Of a DNA stretch of 64,000 nt, positions 38,934 through 52,861 are shown piece by piece. Position 1 is the first letter of the stretch, and every line of letters starts with the position of its first letter. The stretch is taken from positions 81,735,093 to 81,799,092 of the forward strand of contig OX344763.1 in the NCBI GenBank assembly GCA_947034895.1. The letters are read 5' to 3'. Source of the stretch: Rhytidiadelphus loreus (lineage: Eukaryota; Streptophyta; Bryopsida; Hypnales; Hylocomiaceae). The position numbers were made by a program, and so were the translations under genes. Under the pieces are notes generated by a model. The model was not told where the DNA came from and made no database searches. It saw only the letters and a program-made list of their open reading frames with translations.

Positions 38934-41399
38934 TTAATGTCCAAGTTGCAAATGGCCTAAGCTCTTGCAATTAGGAAAAGAATATATGATTTGTGAAATT
39001 GTGTGGAACTTTCGGCAAGAATAAGAAAAATGGAATAAGCCATGCCCTGTATTTAAAAGCGCATGAATCCCGAACTCATGAAATTTGAACGTGAAAGAGT
39101 GAAAACAATTTAATGTCCAAGTTGCAAATGGCCTAAGCTCTTGCAATTAGGAAAAGAATATATGATTTGTGAAATCGTGTGGAATCCTAGGCAAGATTAA
39201 AAAAAAATGGAATAAGCCATGCCCTGTATTTAAAAGCGCATGAATCCCGAACTCATGAAATTTGAACGTGAAAGAGTGAAAACAATTTAATGTCCAAGTT
39301 GCAAATGGCCTAAGCTCTTGCAATTAAGAAAAGAATATATGATTTGTGAAATTGTGTGGAACTTTCGGCAAGAATAATAAAAATGGAATAAGCCATGCCC
39401 TGTATTTAAAAGCGCATGAATCCCGAACTCATGAAATTTGAACGTGAAAGAGTGAAAACAATTTAATGTCCAAGTTGCAAATGGCCTAAGCTCTTGCAAT
39501 TAGGAAAAGAATATATGATTTGTGAAATTGTGTGGAACTTTCGGCAAGAATAATAAAAATGGAATAAGCCATGCCCTGTATTTAAAAGCGCATGAATCCC
39601 GAACTCATGAAATTTGAACGTGAAAGAGTGAAAACAATTTAATGTCCAAGTTGCAAATGGCCTAAGCTCGTGCAATTAAGAAAAGAATATATGATTTGTG
39701 AAATTGTGTGGAACTTTCGGCAAGAATAATAAAAATGGAATAAGCCATGCCCTGTATTTAAAAGCGCATGAATCCCGAACTCATGAAATTTGAACGTGAA
39801 AGAGTGAAAACAATTTAATGTCCAAGTTGCAAATGGCCTAAGCTCTTGCAATTAGGAAAAGAATATATGATTTGTGAAATTGTGTGGAACTTTCGGCAAG
39901 AATAAGAAAAATGGAATAAGCCATGCCCTGTATTTACAAGCGCATGAATCCCGAACTCATGAAATTTGAACGTGAAAGAGTGAAAACAATTTAATGTCCA
40001 AGTTGCAAATGGCCTAAGCTCTTGCAATTAGGAAAAGAATATATGATTTGTGAAATTGTGTGGAACTTTCGGCAAGAATAATAAAAATGGAATAAGCCAT
40101 GCCCTGTATTTAAAAGCGCATGAATCCCGAACTCATGAAATTTGAACGTGAAAGAGTGAAAACAATTTAATGTCCAAGTTGCAAATGGCCTAAGCTCTTG
40201 CAATTAGGAAAAGAATATATGATTTGTGAAATTGTGTGGAACTTTCGGCAAGAATAAGAAAAATGGAATAAGCCATGCCCTGTATTTACAAGCGCATGAA
40301 TCCCGAACTCATGAAATTTGAACGTGAAAGAGTGAAAACAATTTAATGTCCAAGTTGCAAATGGCCTAAGCTCTTGCAATTAGGAAAAGAATATATGATT
40401 TGTGAAATTGTGTGGAACTTTCGGCAAGAATAATAAAAATGGAATAAGCCATGCCCTGTATTTAAAAGCGCATGAATCCCGAACTCATGAAATTTGAACG
40501 TGAAAGAGTGAAAACAATTTAATGTCCAAGTTGCAAATGGCCTAAGCTCTTGCAATTAGGAAAAGAATATATGATTTGTGAAATTGTGTGGAACTTTCGG
40601 CAAGAATAAGAAAAATGGAATAAGCCATGCCCTGTATTTAAAAGCGCATGAATCCCGAACTCATGAAATTTGAACGTGAAAGAGTGAAAACAATTTAATG
40701 TCCAAGTTGCAAATGGCCTAAGCTCTTGCAATTAGGAAAAGAATATATGATTTGTGAAATTGTGTGGAACTTTCGGCAAGAATAAGAAAAATGGAATAAG
40801 CCATGCCCTGTATTTAAAAGCGCATGAATCCCGAACTCATGAAATTTGAACGTGAAAGAGTGAAAACAATTTAATGTCCAAGTTGCAAATGGCCTAAGCT
40901 CTTGCAATTAGGAAAAGAATATATGATTTGTGAAATTGTGTGGAACTTTCGGCAAGAATAAGAAAAATGGAATAAGCCATGCCCTGTATTTACAAGCGCA
41001 TGAATCCCGAACTCATGAAATTTGAACGTGAAAGAGTGAAAACAATTTAATGTCCAAGTTGCAAATGGCCTAAGCTCTTGCAATTAGGAAAAGAATATAT
41101 GATTTGTGAAATTGTGTGGAACTTTCGGCAAGAATAAGAAAAATGGAATAAGCCATGCCCTGTATTTACAAGCGCATGAATCCCGAACTCATGAAATTTG
41201 AACGTGAAAGAGTGAAAACAATTTAATGTCCAAGTTGCAAATGGCCTAAGCTCTTGCAATTAGGAAAAGAATATATGATTTGTGAAATTGTGTGGAATCC
41301 TAGGCAAGAATAAAAAAAAATGGAATAAGCCATGCCCTGTATTTAAAAGCGCATGAATCCCGAACTCATGAAATTTGAACGTGAAAGAGTGAAAACAAT
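38758..41399. repeat. 15-monomer unit, copy 1 of a second 2,642 bp duplication
   Basis: Markers: CAAGATTAAA near 39193, ATTAAG near 39327, and CTCGTGCAATTAAG (CG at 39669). The remaining monomers alternate S and Y, several with ACAAGC, and it ends with a C-like monomer. Confidence 0.88.
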
Positions 41400-42456
41400 T
41401 TAATGTCCAAGTTGCAAATGGCCTAAGCTCTTGCAATTAGGAAAAGAATATATGATTTGTGAAATTGTGTGGAACTTTCGGCAAGAATAATAAAAATGGA
41501 ATAAGCCATGCCCTGTATTTAAAAGCGCATGAATCCCGAACTCATGAAATTTGAACGTGAAAGAGTGAAAACAATTTAATGTCCAAGTTGCAAATGGCCT
41601 AAGCTCTTGCAATTAGGAAAAGAATATATGATTTGTGAAATTGTGTGGAACTTTCGGCAAGAATAAGAAAAATGGAATAAGCCATGCCCTGTATTTAAAA
41701 GCGCATGAATCCCGAACTCATGAAATTTGAACGTGAAAGAGTGAAAACAATTTAATGTCCAAGTTGCAAATGGCCTAAGCTCTTGCAATTAGGAAAAGAA
41801 TATATGATTTGTGAAATCGTGTGGAATCCTAGGCAAGATTAAAAAAAAATGGAATAAGCCATGCCCTGTATTTAAAAGCGCATGAATCCCGAACTCATGA
41901 AATTTGAACGTGAAAGAGTGAAAACAATTTAATGTCCAAGTTGCAAATGGCCTAAGCTCTTGCAATTAAGAAAAGAATATATGATTTGTGAAATTGTGTG
42001 GAACTTTCGGCAAGAATAATAAAAATGGAATAAGCCATGCCCTGTATTTAAAAGCGCATGAATCCCGAACTCATGAAATTTGAACGTGAAAGAGTGAAAA
42101 CAATTTAATGTCCAAGTTGCAAATGGCCTAAGCTCTTGCAATTAGGAAAAGAATATATGATTTGTGAAATTGTGTGGAACTTTCGGCAAGAATAATAAAA
42201 ATGGAATAAGCCATGCCCTGTATTTAAAAGCGCATGAATCCCGAACTCATGAAATTTGAACGTGAAAGAGTGAAAACAATTTAATGTCCAAGTTGCAAAT
42301 GGCCTAAGCTCGTGCAATTAAGAAAAGAATATATGATTTGTGAAATTGTGTGGAACTTTCGGCAAGAATAATAAAAATGGAATAAGCCATGCCCTGTATT
42401 TAAAAGCGCATGAATCCCGAACTCATGAAATTTGAACGTGAAAGAGTGAAAACAAT
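41400..42456. repeat. Partial copy 2 of the second 2,642 bp duplication
   Basis: The first six monomers of the 38758-41399 unit recur: CAAGATTAAA near 41835, ATTAAG near 41969 and CGTGCAATTA at 42311 are each 2,642 bp after their partners. After this the match fades into uniform S monomers. Confidence 0.88.
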
Positions 42457-42984
42457 TTAATGTCCAAGTTGCAAATGGCCTAAGCTCTTGCAATTAGGAA
42501 AAGAATATATGATTTGTGAAATTGTGTGGAACTTTCGGCAAGAATAAGAAAAATGGAATAAGCCATGCCCTGTATTTAAAAGCGCATGAATCCCGAACTC
42601 ATGAAATTTGAACGTGAAAGAGTGAAAACAATTTAATGTCCAAGTTGCAAATGGCCTAAGCTCTTGCAATTAGGAAAAGAATATATGATTTGTGAAATTG
42701 TGTGGAACTTTCGGCAAGAATAAGAAAAATGGAATAAGCCATGCCCTGTATTTAAAAGCGCATGAATCCCGAACTCATGAAATTTGAACGTGAAAGAGTG
42801 AAAACAATTTAATGTCCAAGTTGCAAATGGCCTAAGCTCTTGCAATTAGGAAAAGAATATATGATTTGTGAAATTGTGTGGAACTTTCGGCAAGAATAAG
42901 AAAAATGGAATAAGCCATGCCCTGTATTTAAAAGCGCATGAATCCCGAACTCATGAAATTTGAACGTGAAAGAGTGAAAACAAT
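42457..42984. repeat. Three uniform class S monomers
   Basis: Three nearly identical 176 bp S monomers mark the change from the S/Y zone to the F-bearing zone. Confidence 0.86.
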
Positions 42985-43161
42985 TTAATGTCCAAGTTGC
43001 AAATGGCCTAAGCTCTTGCAATTAGGAAAAGAATATATGATTTGTGAAATGGTGTGGAACTTTCGGCAAGAATATTAAGAAATGGAATAAGCCATGCCCT
43101 GTATTTAAAAGCGCATGAATCCCGAACTCATGAAATTTGAACGTGAAAGAGTGAAAACAAT
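42985..43161. repeat. Exemplar class F monomer (177 bp), first in the window
   Basis: Tags: ATGGTG, ACTTTCGG and AATATTAAGAAATGG. The class is absent to the left and occurs only between 42985 and about 56036, so it marks one zone of the array. Its extra base lies in the AATATTAAG tag, not in an A tract. Confidence 0.9.
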
Positions 43162-44396
43162 TTAATGTCCAAGTTGCAAATGGCCTAAGCTCTTGCAATT
43201 AGGAAAAGAATATATGATTTGTGAAATGGTGTGGAACTTTCGGCAAGAATATTAAGAAATGGAATAAGCCATGCCCTGTATTTAAAAGCGCATGAATCCC
43301 GAACTCATGAAATTTGAACGTGAAAGAGTGAAAACAATTTAATGTCCAAGTTGCAAATGGCCTAAGCTCTTGCAATTAGGAAAAGAATATATGATTTGTG
43401 AAATCGTGTGGAACTTTCGGCAAGAATAAGAGAAATGGAATAAGCCATGCCCTGTATTTAAAAGCGCATGAATCCCGAACTCATGAAATTTGAACGTGAA
43501 AGAGTGAAAACAATTTAATGTCCAAGTTGCAAATGGCCTAAGCTCTTGCAATTAGGAAAAGAATATATGATTTGTGAAATTGTGTGGAACTTTCGGCAAG
43601 AATAAGAAAAATGGAATAAGCCATGTCCTGTATTTAAAAGCGCATGAATCCCGAACTCATGAAATTTGAACGTGAAAGAGTGAAAACAATTTAATGTCCA
43701 AGTTGCAAATGGCCTAAGCTCTTGCAATTAGGAAAAGAATATATGATTTGTGAAATCGTGTGGAATCCTAGGCAAGAATAAAAAAAAATGGAATAAGCCA
43801 TGCCCTGTATTTAAAAGCGCATGAATCCCGAACTCATGAAATTTGAACGTGAAAGAGTGAAAACAATTTAATGTCCAAGTTGCAAATGGCCTAAGCTCTT
43901 GCAATTAGGAAAAGAATATATGATTTGTGAAATGGTGTGGAACTTTCGGCAAGAATATTAAGAAATGGAATAAGCCATGCCCTGTATTTAAAAGCGCATG
44001 AATCCCGAACTCATGAAATTTGAACGTGAAAGAGTGAAAACAATTTAATGTCCAAGTTGCAAATGGCCTAAGCTCTTGCAATTAGGAAAAGAATATATGA
44101 TTTGTGAAATCGTGTGGAACTTTCGGCAAGAATAAGAGAAATGGAATAAGCCATGCCCTGTATTTAAAAGCGCATGAATCCCGAACTCATGAAATTTGAA
44201 CGTGAAAGAGTGAAAACAATTTAATGTCCAAGTTGCAAATGGCCTAAGCTCTTGCAATTAGGAAAAGAATATATGATTTGTGAAATTGTGTGGAACTTTC
44301 GGCAAGAATAAGAAAAATGGAATAAGCCATGTCCTGTATTTAAAAGCGCATGAATCCCGAACTCATGAAATTTGAACGTGAAAGAGTGAAAACAAT
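43162..44396. repeat. 4-monomer, 706 bp higher-order repeat (F, S, S, C)
   Basis: F, S with AATAAGAGAAATGG, S with CATGTCCTG, C at 43162-43867; then F, the same two S variants at 43868-44396. The offset is 706 bp. The S pair also occurs in the unit that follows. Confidence 0.87.
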
Positions 44397-44572
44397 TTAA
44401 TGTCCAAGTTGCAAATGGCCTAAGCTCTTGCAATTAAGAAAACAATATATGATTTGTGAAATTGTGTGGAACCCTAGGCAGGAATAAGAAAAATGGAATA
44501 AGCCATGCCTTGTATTTTAAAGCGCATGAATCCCGAACTCATGAAATTTGAACGTGAAAGAGTGAAAACAAT
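44397..44572. repeat. Exemplar class I monomer, the most divergent class
   Basis: It combines ATTAAGAAAACAAT, ACCCTAGGCAGGAATAAG and CCTTGTATTTTAAAGCGC. The T-rich change TATTTTAAAG is seen otherwise only near 62850. Only three copies exist in the window (44397, 45630, 47216), each at the head of a higher-order unit. Confidence 0.9.
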
Positions 44573-45629
44573 TTATTGTCCAAGTTGCAAATGGCCTAAG
44601 CTCTTGCAATTAAGAAAAGAATATATGATTTGTGAAATTGTGTGGAACTTTCGGCAAGAATAAGAAAAATGGAATAAGCCATGCCCTGTATTTAAAAGCG
44701 CATGAATCCCGAACTCATGAAATTTGAACGTGAAAGAGTGAAAACAATTTAATGTCCAAGTTGCAAATGGCCTAAGCACTTGCAATTAGGAAAAGAATAT
44801 ATGATTTGTGAAATCGTGTGGAACTTTCGGCAAGAATAAGAAAAATGGAATAAGCCATGTCCTGTATTTAAAAGCGCATGAATCCCGAACTCATGAAATT
44901 TGAACGTGAAAGAGTGAAAACAATTTAATATCCAAGTTGCAAATGGCCTAAGCTCTTGCAATTAGGAAAAGAATATATGATTTGTGAAATGGTGTGGAAC
45001 TTTCGGCAAGAATATTAAGAAATGGAATAAGCCATGCCCTGTATTTAAAAGCGCATGAATCCCGAACTCATGAAATTTGAACGTGAAAGAGTGAAAACAA
45101 TTTAATGTCCAAGTTGCAAATGGCCTAAGCTCTTGCAATTAGGAAAAGAATATATGATTTGTGAAATCGTGTGGAACTTTCGGCAAGAATAAGAGAAATG
45201 GAATAAGCCATGCCCTGTATTTAAAAGCGCATGAATCCCGAACTCATGAAATTTGAACGTGAAAGAGTGAAAACAATTTAATGTCCAAGTTGCAAATGGC
45301 CTAAGCTCTTGCAATTAGGAAAAGAATATATGATTTGTGAAATCGTGTGGAACTTTCGGCAAGAATAAGAGAAATGGAATAAGCCATGCCCTGTATTTAA
45401 AAGCGCATGAATCCCGAACTCATGAAATTTGAACGTGAAAGAGTGAAAACAATTTAATGTCCAAGTTGCAAATGGCCTAAGCTCTTGCAATTAGGAAAAG
45501 AATATATGATTTGTGAAATTGTGTGGAACTTTCGGCAAGAATAAGAAAAATGGAATAAGCCATGTCCTGTATTTAAAAGCGCATGAATCCCGAACTCATG
45601 AAATTTGAACGTGAAAGAGTGAAAACAAT
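44397..45629. repeat. 7-monomer higher-order unit, copy 1 (I, J, K, F, S, S, S)
   Basis: It begins with the divergent class I monomer, then J (TTTATTGTCC start, ATTAAG), then K (AAGCACTTGC), then F and three S. The I-J-K cassette recurs at 45630 and 47216, offsets 1,233 and 1,586 bp. Confidence 0.9.
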
Positions 45630-47215
45630 TTAATGTCCAAGTTGCAAATGGCCTAAGCTCTTGCAATTAAGAAAACAATATATGATTTGTGAAATTGTGT
45701 GGAACCCTAGGCAGGAATAAGAAAAATGGAATAAGCCATGCCTTGTATTTTAAAGCGCATGAATCCCGAACTCATGAAATTTGAACGTGAAAGAGTGAAA
45801 ACAATTTATTGTCCAAGTTGCAAATGGCCTAAGCTCTTGCAATTAAGAAAAGAATATATGATTTGTGAAATTGTGTGGAACTTTCGGCAAGAATAAGAAA
45901 AATGGAATAAGCCATGCCCTGTATTTAAAAGCGCATGAATCCCGAACTCATGAAATTTGAACGTGAAAGAGTGAAAACAATTTAATGTCCAAGTTGCAAA
46001 TGGCCTAAGCACTTGCAATTAGGAAAAGAATATATGATTTGTGAAATCGTGTGGAACTTTCGGCAAGAATAAGAAAAATGGAATAAGCCATGCCCTGTAT
46101 TTAAAAGGGCATGAATCCCGAACTCATGAAATTTGAACGTGAAAGAGTGAAAACAATTTAATGTCCAAGTTGCAAATGGCCTAAGCTCTTGCAATTAGGA
46201 AAAGAATATATGATTTGTGAAATTGTGTGGAACTTTCGGCAAGAATAAGAAAAATGGAATAAGCCATGCCCTGTATTTACAAGCGCATGAATCCCGAACT
46301 CATGAAATTTGAACGTGAAAGAGTGAAAACAATTTAATGTCCAAGTTGCAAATGGCCTAAGCTCTTGCAATTAGGAAAAGAATATATGATTTGTGAAATT
46401 GTGTGGAACTTTCGGCAAGAATAAGAAAAATGGAATAAGCCATGCCCTGTATTTACAAGCGCATGAATCCCGAACTCATGAAATTTGAACGTGAAAGAGT
46501 GAAAACAATTTAATGTCCAAGTTGCAAATGGCCTAAGCTCTTGCAATTAGGAAAAGAATATATGATTTGTGAAATCGTGTGGAATCCTAGGCAAGAATAA
46601 AAAAAAATGGAATAAGCCATGCCCTGTATTTAAAAGCGCATGAATCCCGAACTCATGAAATTTGAACGTGAAAGAGTGAAAACAATTTAATGTCCAAGTT
46701 GCAAATGGCCTAAGCTCTTGCAATTAGGAAAAGAATATATGATTTGTGAAATGGTGTGGAACTTTCGGCAAGAATATTAAGAAATGGAATAAGCCATGCC
46801 CTGTATTTAAAAGCGCATGAATCCCGAACTCATGAAATTTGAACGTGAAAGAGTGAAAACAATTTAATGTCCAAGTTGCAAATGGCCTAAGCTCTTGCAA
46901 TTAGGAAAAGAATATATGATTTGTGAAATTGTGTGGAACTTTCGGCAAGAATAAGAAAAATGGAATAAGCCATGCCCTGTATTTAAAAGCGCATGAATCC
47001 CGAACTCATGAAATTTGAACGTGAAAGAGTGAAAACAATTTAATGTCCAAGTTGCAAATGGCCTAAGCTCTTGCAATTAGGAAAAGAATATATGATTTGT
47101 GAAATTGTGTGGAACTTTCGGCAAGAATAAGAAAAATGGAATAAGCCATGTCCTGTATTTAAAAGCGCATGAATCCCGAACTCATGAAATTTGAACGTGA
47201 AAGAGTGAAAACAAT
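45630..47215. repeat. 9-monomer higher-order unit, copy 2 (I, J, K, S, S, C, F, S, S)
   Basis: The K monomer carries AAAGGGCATG near 46106. The two S monomers after it have ACAAGC. The unit of 1,586 bp is repeated directly by the next one with the same class order. Confidence 0.9.
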
Positions 47216-48801
47216 TTAATATCCAAGTTGCAAATGGCCTAAGCTCTTGCAATTAAGAAAACAATATATGATTTGTGAAATTGTGTGGAACCCTAGGCAG
47301 GAATAAGAAAAATGGAATAAGCCATGCCTTGTATTTTAAAGCGCATGAATCCCGAACTCATGAAATTTGAACGTGAAAGAGTGAAAACAATTTATTGTCC
47401 AAGTTGCAAATGGCCTAAGCTCTTGCAATTAAGAAAAGAATATATGATTTGTGAAATTGTGTGGAACTTTCGGCAAGAATAAGAAAAATGGAATAAGCCA
47501 TGCCCTGTATTTAAAAGCGCATGAATCCCGAACTCATGAAATTTGAACGTGAAAGAGTGAAAACAATTTAATGTCCAAGTTGCAAATGGCCTAAGCACTT
47601 GCAATTAGGAAAAGAATATATGATTTGTGAAATCGTGTGGAACTTTCGGCAAGAATAAGAAAAATGGAATAAGCCATGCCCTGTATTTAAAAGGGCATGA
47701 ATCCCGAACTCATGAAATTTGAACGTGAAAGAGTGAAAACAATTTAATGTCCAAGTTGCAAATGGCCTAAGCTCTTGCAATTAGGAAAAGAATATATGAT
47801 TTGTGAAATTGTGTGGAACTTTCGGCAAGAATAAGAAAAATGGAATAAGCCATGCCCTGTATTTAAAAGCGCATGAATCCCGAACTCATGAAATTTGAAC
47901 GTGAAAGAGTGAAAACAATTTAATGTCCAAGTTGCAAATGGCCTAAGCTCTTGCAATTAGGAAAAGAATATATGATTTGTGAAATTGTGTGGAACTTTCG
48001 GCAAGAATAAGAAAAATGGAATAAGCCATGCCCTGTATTTAAAAGCGCATGAATCCCGAACTCATGAAATTTGAACGTGAAAGAGTGAAAACAATTTAAT
48101 GTCCAAGTTGCAAATGGCCTAAGCTCTTGCAATTAGGAAAAGAATATATGATTTGTGAAATCGTGTGGAATCCTAGGCAAGAATAAAAAAAAATGGAATA
48201 AGCCATGCCCTGTATTTAAAAGCGCATGAATCCCGAACTCATGAAATTTGAACGTGAAAGAGTGAAAACAATTTAATGTCCAAGTTGCAAATGGCCTAAG
48301 CTCTTGCAATTAGGAAAAGAATATATGATTTGTGAAATGGTGTGGAACTTTCGGCAAGAATATTAAGAAATGGAATAAGCCATGCCCTGTATTTAAAAGC
48401 GCATGAATCCCGAACTCATGAAATTTGAACGTGAAAGAGTGAAAACAATTTAATGTCCAAGTTGCAAATGGCCTAAGCTCTTGCAATTAGGAAAAGAATA
48501 TATGATTTGTGATATTGTGTGGAACTTTCGGCAAGAATAAGATAAATGGAATAAGCCATGCCCTGTATTTAAAAGCGCATGAATCCCGAACTCATGAAAT
48601 TTGAACGTGAAAGAGTGAAAACAATTTAATGTCCAAGTTGCAAATGGCCTAAGCTCTTGCAATTAGGAAAAGAATATATGATTTGTGAAATTGTGTGGAA
48701 CTTTCGGCAAGAATAAGAAAAATGGAATAAGCCATGCCCTGTATTTAAAAGCGCATGAATCCCGAACTCATGAAATTTGAACGTGAAAGAGTGAAAACAA
48801 T
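47216..48801. repeat. 9-monomer higher-order unit, copy 3 (I, J, K, S, S, C, F, S, S)
   Basis: The class order matches copy 2 over all nine monomers. Differences are small: AAAAGC in place of ACAAGC in the S pair, and GATATTGTG with AATAAGATAAATGG in the monomer at 48450. Confidence 0.9.
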
Positions 48802-51098
48802 TTAATGTCCAAGTTGCAAATGGCCTAAGCTCTTGCAATTAGGAAAAGAATATATGATTTGTGAAATCGTGTGGAATCCTAGGCAAGAATAAAAAAAAAT
48901 GGAATAAGCCATGCCCTGTATTTAAAAGCGCATGAATCCCGAACTCATGAAATTTGAACGTGAAAGAGTGAAAACAATTTAATGTCCAAGTTGCAAATGG
49001 CCTAAGCTCTTGCAATTAGGAAAAGAATATATGATTTGTGAAATTGTGTGGAACTTTCGGCAAGAATAAGAAAAATGGAATAAGCCATGCCCTGTATTTA
49101 AAAGCGCATGAATCCCGAACTCATGAAATTTGAACGTGAAAGAGTGAAAACAATTTAATGTCCAAGTTGCAAATGGCCTAAGCTCTTGCAATTAGGAAAA
49201 GAATATATGATTTGTGAAATGGTGTGGAATCCTAGGCAAGAATAAAAAAAAATGGAATAAGCCATGCCCTGTATTTAAAAGCGCATGAATCCCGAACTCA
49301 TGAAATTTGAACGTGAAAGAGTGAAAACAATTTAATGTCCAAGTTGCAAATGGCCTAAGCTCTTGCAATTAGGAAAAGAATATATGATTTGTGAAATGGT
49401 GTGGAACTTTCGGCAAGAATATTAAGAAATGGAATAAGCCATGCCCTGTATTTAAAAGCGCATGAATCCCGAACTCATGAAATTTGAACGTGAAAGAGTG
49501 AAAACAATTTAATGTCCAAGTTGCAAATGGCCTAAGCTCTTGCAATTAGGAAAAGAATATATGATTTGTGAAATCGTATGGAATCCTAGGCAAGAATAAA
49601 AAAAAATGGAATAAGCCATGCCCTGTATTTAAAAGCGCATGAATCCCGAACTCATGAAATTTGAACGTGAAAGAGTGAAAACAATTTAATGTCCTAGTTG
49701 CAAATGGCCTAAGCTCTTGCAATTAGGAAAAGAATATATGATTTGTGAAATCGTGTGGAATCCTAGGCAAGAATAAAAAAAAATGGAATAAGCCATGCCC
49801 TGTATTTACAAGCGCATGAATCCCGAACTCATGAAATTTGAACGTGAAAGAGTGAAAACAATTTAATGTCCAAGTTGCAAATGGCCTAAGCTCTTGCAAT
49901 TAGGAAAAGAATATATGATTTGTGAAATTGTGTGGAACCCTAGGCAAGAATAAGAAAAATGGAATAAGCCATGCCCTGTATTTAAAAGCGCATGAATCCC
50001 GAACTCATGAAATTTGAACGTGAAAGAGTGAAAACAATTTAATGTCCAAGTTGCAAATGGCCTAAGCTCTTGCAATTAGGAAAAGAATATATGATTTGTG
50101 AAATCGTGTGGAATCCTAGGCAAGAATTAAAAAAAATGGAATAAGCCATGCCCTGTATTTAAAAGCGCATGAATCCCGAACTCATGAAATTTGAACGTGA
50201 AAGAGTGAAAACAATTTAATGTCCAAGTTGCAAATGGCCTAAGCTCTTGCAATTAGGAAAAGAATATATGATTTGTGAAATGGTGTGGAACTTTCGGCAA
50301 GAATATTAAGAAATGGAATAAGCCATGCCCTGTATTTACAAGCGCATGAATCCCGAACTCATGAAATTTGAACGTGAAAGAGTGAAAACAATTTAATGTC
50401 CAAGTTGCAAATGGCCTAAGCTCTTGCAATTAGGAAAAGAATATATGATTTGTGAAATCGTGTGGAATCCTAGGCAAGAATTAAAAAAAATGGAATAAGC
50501 CATGCCCTGTATTTAAAAGCGCATGAATCCCGAACTCATGAAATTTGAACGTGAAAGAGTGAAAACAATTTAATGTCCAAGTTGCAAATGGCCTAAGCTC
50601 TTGCAATTAGGAAAAGAATATATGATTTGTGAAATTGTGTGGAACTTTCGGCAAGAATAAGAAAAATGGAATAAGCCATGCCCTGTATTTAAAAGGGCAT
50701 GAATCCCGAACTCATGAAATTTGAACTTGAAAGAGTGAAAACAATTTAATGTCCAAGTTGCAAATGGCCTAAGCTCTTGCAATTAGGAAAAGAATATGTG
50801 ATTTGTGAAATCGTGTGGAATCCTAGGCAAGAATAAAAAAAAATGGAATAAGCCATGCCCTGTATTTAAAAGCGCATGAATCCCGAACTCATGAAATTTG
50901 AACGTGAAAGAGTGAAAACAATTTAATGTCCTAGTTGCAAATGGCCTAAGCTCTTGCAATTAGGAAAAGAATATATGATTTGTGAAATTGTGTGGAACTT
51001 TCGGCAAGAATAAGAAAAATGGAATAAGCCATGCCCTGTATTTAAAAGCGCATGAATCCCGAACTCATGAAATTTGAACGTGAAAGAGTGAAAACAAT
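48802..51098. repeat. Mixed 13-monomer block with hybrids
   Basis: Order: C, S, F/C hybrid (49155), F, C, C, G, C, F, C, S, C, S. The C monomers at 50039 and 50393 have AATTAAAAAAAATGG. GTCCTAGTTGC, in place of GTCCAAGTTGC, occurs near 49692 and 50930 and again near 55160. The S at 50570 has both AAAGGGCATG and AACTTGAAAG. The C at 50746 has AATATGTG. Confidence 0.86.
49863..50038. repeat. Exemplar class G monomer (176 bp), first in the window
   Basis: ACCCTAGGCAAG followed by AATAAGAAAAATGG: the left tag resembles classes C and D, the right tag class S. It is limited to about 49.9-60.4 kb. Several copies have GTGAGGAACCC in place of GTGTGGAACCC. Confidence 0.88.
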
Positions 51099-52861
51099 TT
51101 AATGTCCAAGTTGCAAATGGCCTAAGCTCTTGCAATTAAGAAAAGAATATATGATTTGTGAAATTGTGTGGAACCCTAGGCAAGAATAAGAAAAATGGAA
51201 TAAGCCATGCCCTGTATTTACAAGCGCATGAATCCCGAACTCATGAAATTTGAACGTGAAAGAGTGAAAACAATTTAATGTCCAAGTTGCAAATGGCCTA
51301 AGCTCTTGCAATTAGGAAAAGAATATATGATTTGTGAAATTGTGTGGAACTTTCGGCAAGAATAAGAAAAATGGAATAAGCCATGCCCTGTATTTACAAG
51401 CGCATGAATCCCGAACTCATGAAATTTGAACGTGAAAGAGTGAAAACAATTTAATGTCCAAGTTGCAAATGGCCTAAGCTCTTGCAATTAGGAAAAGAAT
51501 ATATGATTTGTGAAATTGTGTGGAACTTTCGGCAAGAATAAGAAAAATGGAATAAGCCATGCCCTGTATTTACAAGCACATGAATCCCGAACTCATGAAA
51601 TTTGAACGTGAAAGAGTGAAAACAATTTAATGTCCAAGTTGCAAATGGCCTAAGCTCTTGCAATTAGGAAAAGAATATATGATTTGTGAAATTGTGTGGA
51701 ACTTTCGGCAAGAATAAGAAAAATGGAATAAGCCATGCCCTGTATTTAAAAGCGCATGAATCCCGAACTCATGAAATTTGAACGTGAAAGAGTGAAAACA
51801 ATTTAATGTCCAAGTTGAAAATGGCCTAAGCTCTTGCAATTAGGAAAAGAATATATGATTTGTGAAATTGTGTGGAACTTTCGGCAAGAATAAGAAAAAT
51901 GGAATAAGCCATGCCCTGTATTTACAAGCGCATGAATCCCGAACTCATGAAATTTGAACGTGAAAGAGTGAAAACAATTTAATGTCCAAGTTGCAAATGG
52001 CCTAAGCTCTTGCAATTAGGAAAAGAATATATGATTTGTGAAATGGTGTGGAACTTTCGGCAAGAATATTAAGAAATGGAATAAGCCATGCCCTGTATTT
52101 AAAAGCGCATGAATCCCGAACTCATGAAATTTGAACGTGAAAGAGTGAAAACAATTTAATGTCCAAGTTGCAAATGGCCTAAGCTCTTGCAATTAGGAAA
52201 AGAATATATGATTTGTGAAATTGTGAGGAACCCTAGGCAAGAATAAGAAAAATGGAATAAGCCATGCCCTGTATTTAAAAGCGCATGAATCCCGAACTCA
52301 TGAAATTTGAACGTGAAAGAGTGAAAACAATTTAATGTCCAAGTTGCAAATGGCCTAAGCTCTTGCAATTAGGAAAAGAATATATGATTTGTGAAATGGT
52401 GTGGAACTTTCGGCAAGAATATTAAGAAATGGAATAAGCCATGCCCTGTATTTACAAGCGCATGAATCCCGAACTCATGAAATTTGAACGTGAAAGAGTG
52501 AAAACAATTTAATGTCCAAGTTGCAAATGGCCTAAGCTCTTGCAATTAGGAAAAGAATATATGATTTGTGAAATTGTGTGGAACTTTCGGCAAGAATAAG
52601 AAAAATGGAATAAGCCATGCCCTGTATTTACAAGCGCATGAATCCCGAACTCATGAAATTTGAACGTGAAAGAGTGAAAACAATTTAATGTCCAAGTTGC
52701 AAATGGCCTAAGCTCTTGCAATTAGGAAAAGAATATATGATTTGTGAAATGGTGTGGAACTTTCGGCAAGAATATTAAGAAATGGAATAAGCCATGCCCT
52801 GTATTTAAAAGCGCATGAATCCCGAACTCATGAAATTTGAACGTGAAAGAGTGAAAACAAT
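51099..52861. repeat. 10-monomer higher-order unit, copy 1 (1,763 bp)
   Basis: Order: G, S, S, S, S, F, G, F, S, F. Markers: ACAAGCACATG near 51574, CAAGTTGAAA at 51811 and TTGTGAGGAA at 52221. Confidence 0.9.
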
